The notes under the pieces: model-generated
What the model saw: only the letters and a program-made list of their open reading frames with translations
What the model was told of the DNA's origin: nothing
Databases searched by the model: none
Program-made: the position numbers and the translations under genes
NCBI RefSeq assembly: GCF_021025955.1
Contig: NZ_JAJNCL010000007.1
Location: forward strand, 62,001 to 126,000
Origin: Rhodococcus qingshengii
GTDB lineage: Bacteria; Actinomycetota; Actinomycetes; Mycobacteriales; Mycobacteriaceae
Length of the DNA: 64,000 nt
Reading direction: 5' to 3'
In this document: in pieces, positions 43,364 through 52,160 of the stretch
Numbering within the stretch: the first letter of the stretch is position 1
How the letters are laid out: each line of letters opens with the position of its first letter

Positions 43364-44479
43364 GTGGCGAGAATTTTGGGACGAGGGCTGTCAGAGCGAC
43401 GAAGTGGTGGCAGCGGTGTCCGCCGGATGGTAGCTGTCTTGGCGGCGTGCGGCCTGGCGGCCGGAATGGCGGCCTGCGGCAGCAGCGACGACAAAGACAG
43501 CACCGACGACAAAGAGAGCACCCAGCCTTCATCCGCGGTCGAGGCCGCGTTCCCGGTGACGATCACGTCGGCTCTCGGCACGGCCGAGATCAAGGAGGAG
43601 CCCAGGCGGGTCGCAACCTGGGGATGGTCCAATCAGGACGCCCTCCTTGCGCTCGGCGTCGTCCCGGTCGCGATGCCCACTTTCTCCGGGCCGCAGTACG
43701 GGGCCGACGCGCAGGGCATTCTGAAGTGGGACGCGGAGGTACTCGACAAGCTCGGTGGCGAGCAGCCGACCTTGTTGTCGGGTGACGGAACGGGCGAAGC
43801 GCCTGTCGAGCAGTTCGCCAAGGCAGAACCGGATCTCATCTTCGCCCCGTACTCCGGGCTCACTCAGCAGGAATTCGACGCACTGTCGATGATTGCGCCG
43901 GTGGTTTCCTTCCCGGACGAGCCGTGGACCGCGTCGTGGCAGGACCAGGTGACCATCGCCGGTCAGGCGCTGGGTAAGCAGGCCGAGGCCGGCGCACTCA
44001 TCGACAAGACCAACGCCGCGATCAGCGCGACGGCTGCGAAGAACCTTGCGCTGCATGGTAAGACCGTCACCATCGCACTCCCGAACAGCCCGAGCACCTT
44101 CGCGGTGAGTAAGAACGCCGACGTGCGTGTCGAGTTTCTCGAGCAGCTGGGTCTGAAGAACGAGCCGACGATCCAGCAGGTCGATCCTGCCAAGGATCCG
44201 GAGGCAGTGTACTTCGAGCTGAGCACCGAGCAGGCCCCTCTGATTGCGTCTGACGTGCTGTTCGTGGTGGCCTACGACAAGGACTCGCTGAACGCGTTCC
44301 TCGCCGAGCCGCTGGTGGCAGCTCAGCCGGTGATCGTCGATGGGCGTACTGCATCCACCAAGGACTTCAGCGTCGACAAGAACTTCGCGTTCGGCGGACT
44401 GACGGTCCTGACCATCCCGTACATCCTCGACGACGTCGCCACAGTTCTGAACACCGCTGCCGGCAACGTCAAGGGCTGA
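43364..44479 (+). CDS. Iron-siderophore ABC transporter substrate-binding lipoprotein (FecB/FepB-like)
   Basis: 371 residues. GTG 43364 with GGGAGGT upstream. The signal peptide ends in lipobox GMAAC, followed by an acidic Asp/Ser linker and a class III binding protein (EEPRRVATWGWSNQDALLALGVVPVAM, EPDLIFAPYSGLTQQEF). It captures a ferric siderophore outside the membrane. No permease or ATPase adjoins; it is an orphan binding protein next to an AraC fragment, under a likely iron box. Confidence 0.9.
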   Translation: MARILGRGLSERRSGGSGVRRMVAVLAACGLAAGMAACGSSDDKDSTDDKESTQPSSAVEAAFPVTITSALGTAEIKEEPRRVATWGWSNQDALLALGVVPVAMPTFSGPQYGADAQGILKWDAEVLDKLGGEQPTLLSGDGTGEAPVEQFAKAEPDLIFAPYSGLTQQEFDALSMIAPVVSFPDEPWTASWQDQVTIAGQALGKQAEAGALIDKTNAAISATAAKNLALHGKTVTIALPNSPSTFAVSKNADVRVEFLEQLGLKNEPTIQQVDPAKDPEAVYFELSTEQAPLIASDVLFVVAYDKDSLNAFLAEPLVAAQPVIVDGRTASTKDFSVDKNFAFGGLTVLTIPYILDDVATVLNTAAGNVKG

Positions 44480-44487
44480 CCGGCCCG

Positions 44488-44676
44488 CTAGCGGGAAGTT
44501 CGAAACTGTGTCCGGTACCGCTGTGGGCTGGTGCCGACCAAGTCGCGGAAGCGTTCGCGGAACGTGGTGACGGCATTGAATCCGACTTGTCCCGCAACAC
44601 GTTCGATCGAGTGGTCGGTAGTCTCGAGCAGAAATTGCGCTTGGCGGAGCCGCGCGTGATGGAGGCTCATCAGCTC
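44488..44676 (-). pseudogene. C-terminal fragment of an AraC-family regulator
   Basis: About 62 residues read ARLRQAQFLLETTDHSIERV, then GFNAVTTFRERFRDLVGTSP QRYR, the second helix-turn-helix of AraC proteins. The first helix-turn-helix and the ligand domain are missing; sequence upstream of 44676 is not AraC-like in any frame. Remnant of a deleted regulator, perhaps of iron uptake, given the neighbour. Confidence 0.75.
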
Positions 44677-44929
44677 GATCGCACTCACCGCCGTTGCCGC
44701 CGTAGTACTTACAGCGGTAGTGCTCCCGCCCAGCGGCTGATTCTGGCGGCGATCGAAGGAGCTGGGTCCGGCGTGGACGTCGCAACGCGGCTCACCCGCC
44801 GATTGGGTGCTGCGACGGGAATCTTCAAGCTGCTGTGGGTCGTCGTCGTTGTGCTGATGATCTTTCGGCCAGGATCGACAACCGGTGTGTGAACCGAGGC
44901 GATGTTTCACGTGTCGGTGACAGCGGCGC

Positions 44930-44960
44930 TTGACCTTGACACAGTGACAAGGACTCCAAT
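44930..44960 (+). promoter_or_regulatory. MerR-type promoter with 19-bp spacer and dyad operator
   Basis: -35 TTGACC (44930-44935), -10 TCCAAT (44955-44960), spacer 19 bp. Within it CCTTGACACAGTGACAAGG (44934-44952) is a near-perfect 19-bp dyad, with only the centre and one symmetric pair unmatched. This is the classical design where a MerR protein twists the DNA to activate transcription. It drives the HEAT-protein/MerR pair. Confidence 0.8.
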
Positions 44961-44983
44961 GGTCGACGAAGGAGGTGGTTGTC

Positions 44984-45640
44984 GTGAACACAACCAACCA
45001 CGGTGGGCAGAATGCTCACCTCGTCGATGCACTGGCCGCAGCTGATCCCTCGGTTCGGCTGCGCGCCGCGCTAGCCGCCGGCACACGCCCGGACCCTGAG
45101 CTGACGAATGCCCTGGTCGATCGGTGTGCCGTCGAGCCGGACTTCTTCGTCCGCGACATGTTGACCTGGGCATTGTGCCGCCTGCCGGCCGAAATCACCG
45201 TGCCGAGGCTGATCCGTGAGCTCGGGTCCGACGGTTCGCAAGCCCGCAGCCAGGCGCTCCACACCTTGTCCAAGATCGGCGATCCGATCGCGTGGCCCGA
45301 GGTCTCTGCGCTGGTTCACGACCAGGACGACGAAGTCGCGCGCAGCGCGTGGCGTGCGGCCGTGGCTCTCGTGCCGGTAGGAGGTGAAGGTGCACTCGCG
45401 ACCGATCTGGCCACCGAACTCGGACGGGGCGAACTCCAGATGCAGCTCAGTCTCAGCCGAGCTCTGACAGGACTCGGCGAGGCTGTACTACCTGTGCTCG
45501 ACGCGGCCGGTGCAAGCCCGAATCCGCGGGTTCGGGCGCATGCTGATGCTACAAAGCAACTCTGGCACGACCCCGACGGTGGCTTCGCTCTCTCACACGA
45601 GTTGGCGAAGCGCGTCGCGGCAATCGGCCCGGACGCGTAG
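44984..45640 (+). CDS. HEAT-repeat protein, partner of the MerR-HEAT regulator
   Basis: 218 residues from GTG 44984 (GGAGGT eight bases upstream; GTG 44975 is possible). Repeated helix pairs of about 30 residues: SVRLRAALAAGTRPDPELTNALVD; FFVRDMLTWALCRLPAEITVPRLI; SQARSQALHTLSKIGDPIAWPEVS; EVARSAWRAAVALVPVGGEG; and others. Such alpha-solenoids bind proteins or DNA. It shares its transcript with the MerR gene 13 bp downstream. Because the regulator also carries HEAT repeats, a direct complex is plausible (inference). Confidence 0.85.
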   Translation: MNTTNHGGQNAHLVDALAAADPSVRLRAALAAGTRPDPELTNALVDRCAVEPDFFVRDMLTWALCRLPAEITVPRLIRELGSDGSQARSQALHTLSKIGDPIAWPEVSALVHDQDDEVARSAWRAAVALVPVGGEGALATDLATELGRGELQMQLSLSRALTGLGEAVLPVLDAAGASPNPRVRAHADATKQLWHDPDGGFALSHELAKRVAAIGPDA

Positions 45641-45653
45641 GAAGGGGAGACGG

Positions 45654-46688
45654 ATGTTGATCGGCGAGGTCTCGCGGCGTTGTGGTGTCAGCACACGGAT
45701 GCTGCGTCACTACGACACATTGGGGCTGGTGAAGCCGACGGGCCGCACGTCCGGCGGTTACCGCGAGTACTCCGCGGACGACATCCGTCGACTCTTCCAC
45801 GTCGAAAGCCTGAGGACCTTGGGGCTCTCGTTGAACGAGGCCAAGCGTGCACTGGACGAGCCGGACTTCGCCCCAGCCGATTTGGTGGGTGAACTGATGC
45901 AACACACTCGGCAACGGATCGCGGCGGAGGAGGAATTGCTGACCAAACTCGAAAGGGTCGACGCCACCGCCCCTTCGGAGTGGGACGACGTCCTGCGCAT
46001 GGTCTCGCTGTTGCGTGCACTCGAATCCGAGTTCGCTGCCCACCGTCAGCAAGCGATCCTGTCGCAGGACGCGAATGCGGCATTGCCCGTCGACGCACTC
46101 GTCGAAGCCATCCTGTCGGAGAAGGATGCCAACGTGGCTGGAGCGCTGCAATGGGCGTTGGCGAGGACCGAAGGTGCGGGCCTTGAAGGTCTCACGAAGG
46201 GGCTCGAATCGGAGGACGTCGAGGTTCGACGCCGCGCGACGTCGGCCATATCCGGGATCAACACCGAGGAAGCAACTCGGTCTCTGAAGCGAGCTCTCGA
46301 TGATTCGGACGCGATAGTCCGCGCCGACGCCGCCCTCGCCCTCGGATCTCGCGGAGAGGCTGTCTCGATGCCCGCTCTCCTCGAGATGGTCGCCGATGGG
46401 CGGCGCGACGTCGAGGCCGGCGAGGTCCTGGGCCTTCTGGCGGAGCGCTCACCTGCAAGCGGCGAAGTCGTCGCAGCAGTGCAGGACAGGCTCGATAACA
46501 CCGACGACGCCCCGACGCGGTTGCGGATCACGCAGGCGCTCGCCGAGATTCCCGGCGCGGCAGCACAGGAAGCGCTCGCCCGGCTCACCCACGACGACGA
46601 CAAAACGATCGCGTCGACGGCAGCCGCTATCCTCGAGATGCGGGACCGTGGACCACGCCGACGCGAACGACCGCGTATCGGGAGCTGA
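45654..46688 (+). CDS. MerR-family regulator with C-terminal HEAT repeats
   Basis: 344 residues. Residues 1-70: MerR winged helix (MLIGEVSRRCGVSTRMLRHY onward, then GYREYSADDIRRLFHVESLR). Residues about 75-125: coiled-coil dimerisation helix. Residues about 130-325: HEAT/PBS-lyase-like repeats (DVEVRRRATSAISGINTEEA; DAIVRADAALALGSRGEAVS; KTIASTAAAILEM). No metal-site cysteines or TipA drug domain, so the solenoid itself is probably the sensor. GAAGGGGA precedes ATG 45654. The matching MerR operator lies upstream of the pair, implying autoregulation. Confidence 0.9.
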   Translation: MLIGEVSRRCGVSTRMLRHYDTLGLVKPTGRTSGGYREYSADDIRRLFHVESLRTLGLSLNEAKRALDEPDFAPADLVGELMQHTRQRIAAEEELLTKLERVDATAPSEWDDVLRMVSLLRALESEFAAHRQQAILSQDANAALPVDALVEAILSEKDANVAGALQWALARTEGAGLEGLTKGLESEDVEVRRRATSAISGINTEEATRSLKRALDDSDAIVRADAALALGSRGEAVSMPALLEMVADGRRDVEAGEVLGLLAERSPASGEVVAAVQDRLDNTDDAPTRLRITQALAEIPGAAAQEALARLTHDDDKTIASTAAAILEMRDRGPRRRERPRIGS

Positions 46689-46725
46689 GAACTTGGGCGC
46701 GTCTGACAGCGGCAGGGTCAGGCGG

Positions 46726-47097
46726 TCAACGCTGCAACGACTTCGCCGCGGCGTTGCCCTTCAACCCTGCAAAGAGCAGGACAAGGAGCACCGCTAGAAA
46801 CACGACGGTTGAGGGGACAGCCGACACCACAGATCCGAAACCTGTCAGGACACCGATCGCGACCTGCAGGCACAGTCCCGCTACGGCTGTCCACACCGTT
46901 CGGCGCAGAAGCGGCCGCGCAATCTGATGGGCCAATTGCCACGCCTCGGGGCTCGAGATCGTTGCCTTCGTGCGTATGCCGACAACGGGATTCGGTTCAT
47001 CACCGACGAGTCGCGGCATGAGCCCAGCAACGAACGCGAGGATAAGCGTCGACGACGTCAGTGAGGCCGTCAGACCCAGTAGGTCAGGCGATTCCAT
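46726..47097 (-). CDS. SdpI-family membrane protein
   Basis: 123 residues from ATG 47097 (frame open to 47112). Membrane segments near the start and two in the second half. The conserved loop PNPVVGIRTKATISSPEAWQ plus AH follows the SdpI pattern NxxxGIRT...AWxxAH. SdpI itself gives immunity to the SdpC toxin in Bacillus; here the role is unknown. Confidence 0.82.
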   Translation of the reverse strand: MESPDLLGLTASLTSSTLILAFVAGLMPRLVGDEPNPVVGIRTKATISSPEAWQLAHQIARPLLRRTVWTAVAGLCLQVAIGVLTGFGSVVSAVPSTVVFLAVLLVLLFAGLKGNAAAKSLQR

Positions 47098-47269
47098 CCG
47101 TCCAGCCCCCAATCGGCAGATGTTGACGCAGCGGACATTCCAGTCTGGGGTGCCGCCGGGACACCCAGACTGTAAGTCAACGAATGCATGTGCAGCTATT
47201 CGGGTGACGCATTTGCAGGCTCTGTCGGATGGGTAGTGGGACTCGATCTCGACTAGCTTTCAGACCGGC

Positions 47270-47407
47270 CTAGTGCGGATCACCCAGGCAGAAAAGGTTT
47301 CCCGCCGGATCCGCCAACACGTCCCAGGATGATCCACCCGCCTCATGGCGCTCGAGATCGAAGTCGAGATGAAGTGTATTCCTCACTCGCGCTGCAGAAT
47401 CGGTCCG
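47270..47407 (-). pseudogene. Fragment of a glyoxalase/VOC-like protein
   Basis: The minus frame ends RNTLHLDFDLERHEAGGSSW and then DVLADPAGNLFCLGDPH, the last strands of a VOC-domain protein (usual end: LADPEGNEFCV). The middle of the domain between HLDFDLE and GGSSWDV is missing and nothing VOC-like precedes it, so this is a deleted remnant. Confidence 0.55.
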
Positions 47408-47452
47408 ACCGCCACGTGGCAAGGGATGGTGATCAACGGATAGGGTTCTTAC

Positions 47453-47947
47453 GTGGTGGAACAACGACGAAAGAGTTTGCAGCGCAGGTACCTGAGCCTC
47501 GGTCTTAGTGAACTGGCCGCCGCGGGAGTGTTTGCTGCTGTGGCTGTCAGCGTCGTGATGCCTCGGCTCGCAGGTTCGCACGACTCCGCGGCGCTGTGGT
47601 CGGCGCTGGCCCCATGGCTGGTGGTTCTCGTACAAGCAGGTGTCTACTGGCTGCTTGCCCGAGGCTGGGTCGAGCAGGCACCGATGCCGGCCCGCCTCGC
47701 AACGCTCTATCGTGCGTTTCGGGTCCTCGACATTGCGGTCTTGGCGGTCGGTCTCCTCGGCGTTCTCATCTGGCTACCAGATCATTTCGTCGCTGCGGCG
47801 GCCATCGTGGTGGTGTGGGCATTCGGTGTCGTCGAGTACGTCAATTACTTCGTCGCTCGTCTCGCTTATCCTCTGCGGCGGTGGCCGTTCGAGGTCGGCC
47901 GGTTGCGGACACCTCAACTTGTACGCGACCTGCATTCGGCGCGGTGA
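47453..47947 (+). CDS. Small membrane protein, unknown function
   Basis: 164 residues. Four membrane segments (LGLSELAAAGVFAAVAVSVV; ALAPWLVVLVQAGVYWLLA; VLDIAVLAVGLLGVLIWLP; FVAAAAIVVVWAFGVVEYV). Basic N- and C-termini. The start is GTG 47453 or 47456. No family recognised. Confidence 0.75.
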   Translation: MVEQRRKSLQRRYLSLGLSELAAAGVFAAVAVSVVMPRLAGSHDSAALWSALAPWLVVLVQAGVYWLLARGWVEQAPMPARLATLYRAFRVLDIAVLAVGLLGVLIWLPDHFVAAAAIVVVWAFGVVEYVNYFVARLAYPLRRWPFEVGRLRTPQLVRDLHSAR

Positions 47948-48080
47948 TAGCGGCAATAAAGCCGGCCTTTGCCGCAACGGCAAAATTTGATGCGGGATCG
48001 GAGTGAGTTCGGAAGGATCGGTACTGCCCATCTAGGAATGAAGCCTCTTCGTCGTTCTTCACCGAGGAAGGAGATCCACC

Positions 48081-48575
48081 ATGGCAATGTCGCGTCGGAG
48101 CCGCCGTGATGTCCCACCACCCCGGACAGGGAATAGCGAGACCGATACGCTGCGCGCGTTTCTCGACTACCTGCGTGATTCGATCGCTGCCAAGGTTGAG
48201 GGCGCTCCGGAACCTAAGGTGCGCACCACAATTGTTCGGTCGGGAACAACCTTGCTCGGGCTGGTCACTCATTTGACCTTTGTCGAACGATCGATGTTTC
48301 TCGCCGAAAACGTGACGGATTGGAAAGCGACCTTTCATCCGTCATCGGAAGACAGCGTGGACGAAGTCGTCCGTCGCTATCGAGAGACGGTCGAGCGCGC
48401 CAACGCAGTTCTCGACGGATGCGCAGATCTTGCCGCACCCATCCCGCGACCGGGGGCGAAACGACCAGCTCCCAGTGTCCGCTGGGCGCTCGTGCACATG
48501 ATCGAAGAGACCGGACGCCATGCCGGGCACGCTGACATCGTCCGCGAACTGATCGACGGTTCAGCCGGCCGGTGA
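48081..48575 (+). CDS. DinB-family (DUF664) protein
   Basis: 164 residues. Four-helix DinB/MST fold: SETDTLRAFLDYLRDSIAAK, VTHLTFVERSMFL (first metal His), and HMIEETGRHAGHADIVRELI (further metal histidines). Members of this group act as metal-dependent thiol (mycothiol) transferases. GAAGGAGA precedes the start. Confidence 0.88.
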   Translation: MAMSRRSRRDVPPPRTGNSETDTLRAFLDYLRDSIAAKVEGAPEPKVRTTIVRSGTTLLGLVTHLTFVERSMFLAENVTDWKATFHPSSEDSVDEVVRRYRETVERANAVLDGCADLAAPIPRPGAKRPAPSVRWALVHMIEETGRHAGHADIVRELIDGSAGR

Positions 48576-48615
48576 CATCGCAAAGGTCGTTCATCTCGCC
48601 GACAGCTTCCGCGCT

Positions 48616-49077
48616 TCATCGTGGCGAATGTCCACGACTGAAATCGGGGCCTACAGGTATCGGGTCGGTCGCTCCGTCGGGAGTCGTTACTTCCCAGCGC
48701 AGTTCGGATGCAGTCGGGGGAATGAGCGTGTCGATCCATTCGGCGACGACACCGACGATAACTTCCTCGAGTACTGAGTGCGACCACTCTCGCGGTCGAT
48801 GCGGAGCCGACGGTTCCCAGCCTTCCTCGCCCCAGATCACGCCGAATAGCTCTCTCTCGTCACCGACTTGCTGATTGAGGCTGAATGCGTCAGGACCCTC
48901 GAATCGTGCCCAGACGCCGAATGTTCCCTCGCCGTCCTGGTCGACCGAGACATCGATGACGATCCCTTCGGTGCGCAGGGTTGCCGCGTTGTGAATCGCA
49001 GCCAGTCGATCGCTCACTGCCGCCGACGCGGTATCGAGGACAGATCTCAATTCGTCACGGTATTCGGCAGGTTCCAC
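48616..49077 (-). CDS. Protein of unknown function
   Basis: 153 residues, acidic and soluble. A helical first third (YRDELRSVLDTASAAVSDRL) is followed by strands (GIVIDVSVDQDGEGTFGVWA). No family recognised with certainty. Convergent with the DinB gene. Confidence 0.7.
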   Translation of the reverse strand: MEPAEYRDELRSVLDTASAAVSDRLAAIHNAATLRTEGIVIDVSVDQDGEGTFGVWARFEGPDAFSLNQQVGDERELFGVIWGEEGWEPSAPHRPREWSHSVLEEVIVGVVAEWIDTLIPPTASELRWEVTTPDGATDPIPVGPDFSRGHSPR

Positions 49078-49246
49078 GCGCTCAGTATATCGAAGGTCTT
49101 GCCCTGCAGGTCTTGCATCGATGAAGCTGGTTTCCTGAATTCGTCTGTAGCGGAGAAGGTTCTATCTTGAGCGTCAGATATGTCGTGCGAAGAACTTTGT
49201 CATTTTTCGGGTGCTGTGTCGGTGGCTTCTCTTGGCCGAACTGACA

Positions 49247-49280
49247 AGTCCCGCCCCCGTCCGGAGACGGGAGCGGGACT
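49247..49280 (-). terminator. Terminator hairpin of the aldolase operon
   Basis: AGTCCCGC/GCGGGACT arms plus CCCGTC/GACGGG, one C-A mismatch, loop CGGA; 27 bp downstream of the aldolase stop. The T-tract is weak. Confidence 0.65.
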
Positions 49281-49306
49281 CGGGGATCAGCGAACTCGGC
49301 AGCGCG

Positions 49307-50326
49307 TCAGACAGCTTCCTGCGCCGCAAGGGTGAGCGCGATGTCGACGATCATGTCCTCCTGGCCACCCACCAGACGGCGGCGTCCGGCTTCGAGCAGC
49401 AGTGTGCGAACGTCTATTCCGTAGCGCTCCGATGCAGCCTCGGCGTGGCGCAGGAAGCTCGAGTACACGCCTGCGTAGCCGAGTGTGAGGGTCTCCCGAT
49501 CGACGCGGACCGGCCGATCCTGCAGCGGACGGACGATGTCGTCGGCAGCATCCTGCAAGGCGAACAGGTCGCAGCCGTGCTCCCACTCCTCGATGTTCGC
49601 AACAGCGATGAACGCTTCGAGGGGGCAGTTACCGGCGCCGGCGCCGTGACCGGCAAGCGAAGCGTCGACGCGTGTGACGCCGTTCTGCACGGCCACAACA
49701 GAATTGGCGACCGAGAGTGAAAGGTTCTCGTGGGCGTGGATACCGATTTCGGTGCCCTCGTCGAGAATATCGCGATATGCGCGAACACGATCCGCGACGT
49801 CGTTCATCACCAGGCGCCCACCCGAGTCGGTGACGTAGACGCAGTGCGCGCCATACGATTCCATCAGCTTGGCCTGCTTCGCCAACTCCTCGGCCGGAGC
49901 CATGTGGCTCATCATCAGGAAGCCCGAGACGTCCATGCCGATCTCGCGGGCGGTCTCGATGTGCTGCGCGGAGACGTCGGCCTCGGTGCAGTGGGTGGCA
50001 ACGCGAACCGACCGAACACCGAGGTCGTATGCATGCTTGAGCTCACTGATCGTGCCGACACCCGGAAGCAGCAGCGTGGTGAGGCGAGCGTGCTCGAGTA
50101 CCTCGGCTGCTGCTTCGATCCATTCCCAGTCGGTGTTCGAACCGGGACCGTAGTTGAGCGAGCCACCAGCGAGCCCGTCACCGTGCGCAACTTCGATTGC
50201 GTCGACGCCGGCAGCGTCGAGAGCTGTGACGATCCGCTTGACGTCGGTGGGCGAAATGCGGTGGCGAACAGCGTGCATGCCGTCACGAAGGGTGACGTCC
50301 TGGACGAAGATCTTGCGGTTGCTCAC
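49307..50326 (-). CDS. dmpG: 4-hydroxy-2-oxovalerate aldolase
   Basis: 339 residues, DmpG/HsaF/BphI type. Metal and catalytic residues: [12 protein letters not shown] at the N-terminus (Arg-Asp) and the metal pair HAH in [12 protein letters not shown]. It splits 4-hydroxy-2-oxoacids to pyruvate plus an aldehyde and hands the aldehyde directly to its partner dehydrogenase. Its start overlaps the dehydrogenase stop by 4 bp, consistent with the obligate complex. Last step of an aromatic or steroid meta-cleavage route. Confidence 0.95.
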   Translation of the reverse strand: MSNRKIFVQDVTLRDGMHAVRHRISPTDVKRIVTALDAAGVDAIEVAHGDGLAGGSLNYGPGSNTDWEWIEAAAEVLEHARLTTLLLPGVGTISELKHAYDLGVRSVRVATHCTEADVSAQHIETAREIGMDVSGFLMMSHMAPAEELAKQAKLMESYGAHCVYVTDSGGRLVMNDVADRVRAYRDILDEGTEIGIHAHENLSLSVANSVVAVQNGVTRVDASLAGHGAGAGNCPLEAFIAVANIEEWEHGCDLFALQDAADDIVRPLQDRPVRVDRETLTLGYAGVYSSFLRHAEAASERYGIDVRTLLLEAGRRRLVGGQEDMIVDIALTLAAQEAV

Positions 50327-51267
50327 TTGGTTGCTTCCTTCTGCTGGGCGATGCGCTCCGCGATCTGCATTCCGGCGGACGTCATGATGTCGAGATTGCC
50401 GGCGTACGCAGGCAAGTAGTGTGCAGCACCCTCGACCTCGAGGAACACAGACACCTGATGGGTGGGGCGATTGCCGTCGACGAGCAACGTCTCGACCGGC
50501 TGGTCGGCCGGGATCTCGGTGATCTGGACTTCCTGCTTGAGCCGGTAGCCTGGGACATACGCGGAGACGTCGCCGACCATTTTCTCGATCGACTGACGGA
50601 TCTCCTCGTGAACAGCCGGGTCCGGGGCGTCGACGAGGCAGAAGACCGTGTCGCGCATGATGAGCGGCGGCTCAGCGGGGTTGAGGATGATGATGGCCTT
50701 GCCGCGGCGGGCGCCGCCGACAGCCACGATCGCCTCGGACGTGGTCTCGGTGAACTCGTCGATGTTGGCGCGCGTTCCGGGACCTGCGGACTTGGAGGCG
50801 ATGGACGCGACGATCTCCGCATACGCCACCGGGACGACCCGAGAAACAGCGGCAACCATCGGGATCGTGGCCTGGCCACCACATGTCACCATGTTGACGT
50901 TGGGTGCATCCAGGTGCTCGTCCGCGTTGACGGCCGGCACGACGTACGGGCCGATGGCGGCAGGCGTCAGGTCGATCATGCGCTTGCCGAGGGGAGCCAG
51001 CCGCGCGTTGTTGGCGACGTGAGCCTTTGCCGAGGTGGCGTCGAAGACGATCTCGATCTCGTCGAAGTTCGGGAGACCGATCAAACCCTCGACACCTTCT
51101 GCCGTGATCGGCACGTTCAGACGCGCCGCGCGGGCGAGGCCGTCCGACGCCGGGTCGATGCCGACCATCGCGCCCATCTCCAGGTAGTCGGAGTTACGCA
51201 GCACCTTGATCATCAGATCCGTGCCGATGTTGCCCGATCCGATGATCGCGACCTTGACCTTGCTCAT
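50323..51267 (-). CDS. dmpF: Acetaldehyde dehydrogenase (acylating)
   Basis: 314 residues, DmpF/HsaG/BphJ type. NAD site [14 protein letters not shown]; catalytic Cys129 in [12 protein letters not shown]. It converts acetaldehyde or propanal to the acyl-CoA using NAD and CoA, channelled from the aldolase. It overlaps both neighbours by 4 bp (ATGA). Confidence 0.95.
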   Translation of the reverse strand: MSKVKVAIIGSGNIGTDLMIKVLRNSDYLEMGAMVGIDPASDGLARAARLNVPITAEGVEGLIGLPNFDEIEIVFDATSAKAHVANNARLAPLGKRMIDLTPAAIGPYVVPAVNADEHLDAPNVNMVTCGGQATIPMVAAVSRVVPVAYAEIVASIASKSAGPGTRANIDEFTETTSEAIVAVGGARRGKAIIILNPAEPPLIMRDTVFCLVDAPDPAVHEEIRQSIEKMVGDVSAYVPGYRLKQEVQITEIPADQPVETLLVDGNRPTHQVSVFLEVEGAAHYLPAYAGNLDIMTSAGMQIAERIAQQKEATK

Positions 51268-52091
51268 GCGTTGTCCTCTTCGCTGGAAAAGCTGGTGGTG
51301 ACGGAACCGAGCCCGGAGACGGTCACGGTGACTTCGTTGCCTGCGGTGACCGGCGCCATGGGGCCGAGTGCGCCGGACAGGATCACCTGGCCTGCCGTCA
51401 GTGGCTGCCCCAACTCGCGGGCCGTGCGGGCGAGCCAGACGACGGCTTCGATCGGATCGCCCAGGCAGGCGGTTCCGACGCCGGTGGACACCTCGGTGCC
51501 GTCGACGGACATCGACATGACGACGCCGGCGGGTTCCACCTCGTCGAGGGTCCGACGTTCGGTGCCCAGGACGTAGACGCCCGAGGACGCATTGTCGGCG
51601 ACGGTGTCACCGAATTTGATGTCCCACGACTCGATGCGGCTGTCGCAGATCTCGATCGCTGCGACGGCATAGTCGATCGCCCCGCGCACCTGCGCGCTGT
51701 CCAGCGGTCCATCCACGAGGTCGGCGCCCAGCACGAAGGCCACTTCCGCTTCGACCTTTGGCTGGATCAAACGGCTCATGGGGATGGCGCCGCCGGCCGG
51801 GAACTCCATGTCGGCGTACAGAACGCCGAGGTCGGGCTGGTCGACACCGAGTTGCTGCTGGACTGCCACCGAGGTCAGGCCGATCTTGCGGCCTACGACG
51901 ACGGCACCCGCCTGCCGACGGATTTCATCGACGCGGCGTTGGACAGCGTAGGCGGCGACAAGATCGTCGGCGCCGATCAGATCGCGCACGGGCGCGCAGG
52001 GAGTACCGCTCGCGATGGCGGCTGCGAGGCGGTCCGCAGCAGCTGCGATGTCGGTCTCGCTAGCTGTACTGGTATTCGTGGGCTGGCTCAT
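51264..52091 (-). CDS. 2-keto-4-pentenoate (2-hydroxydienoate) hydratase
   Basis: 275 residues from ATG 52091, MhpD/HsaE type. [10 protein letters not shown] and [12 protein letters not shown] (metal-binding Glu pair) are characteristic. It hydrates 2-hydroxypenta-2,4-dienoate-type products to 4-hydroxy-2-oxoacids, the aldolase substrate. First gene of the operon; divergent from the IclR regulator across 69 bp. Confidence 0.95.
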   Translation of the reverse strand: MSQPTNTSTASETDIAAAADRLAAAIASGTPCAPVRDLIGADDLVAAYAVQRRVDEIRRQAGAVVVGRKIGLTSVAVQQQLGVDQPDLGVLYADMEFPAGGAIPMSRLIQPKVEAEVAFVLGADLVDGPLDSAQVRGAIDYAVAAIEICDSRIESWDIKFGDTVADNASSGVYVLGTERRTLDEVEPAGVVMSMSVDGTEVSTGVGTACLGDPIEAVVWLARTARELGQPLTAGQVILSGALGPMAPVTAGNEVTVTVSGLGSVTTSFSSEEDNA

Positions 52092-52148
52092 GACCACTAC
52101 CTTCGCCGCAGTACCGAGGTTGCGCCAGGGAACTGTCTCACTCAGCGA

Positions 52149-52154
52149 TACGCT
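52149..52154 (+). promoter_or_regulatory. Probable -10 of a leaderless iclR-type gene
   Basis: TACGCT (TANNNT) followed by six bases and the GTG at 52161, so the transcript probably begins at the start codon. The -35 region is weak, as expected for a regulated promoter. Confidence 0.4.
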
Positions 52155-52160
52155 GGGCAC

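Noticed and set aside
43529-44785. 418-residue minus frame opposite the siderophore-binding lipoprotein
   Set aside because: The plus frame has a lipobox, ribosome site and binding-protein motifs; this frame has none.
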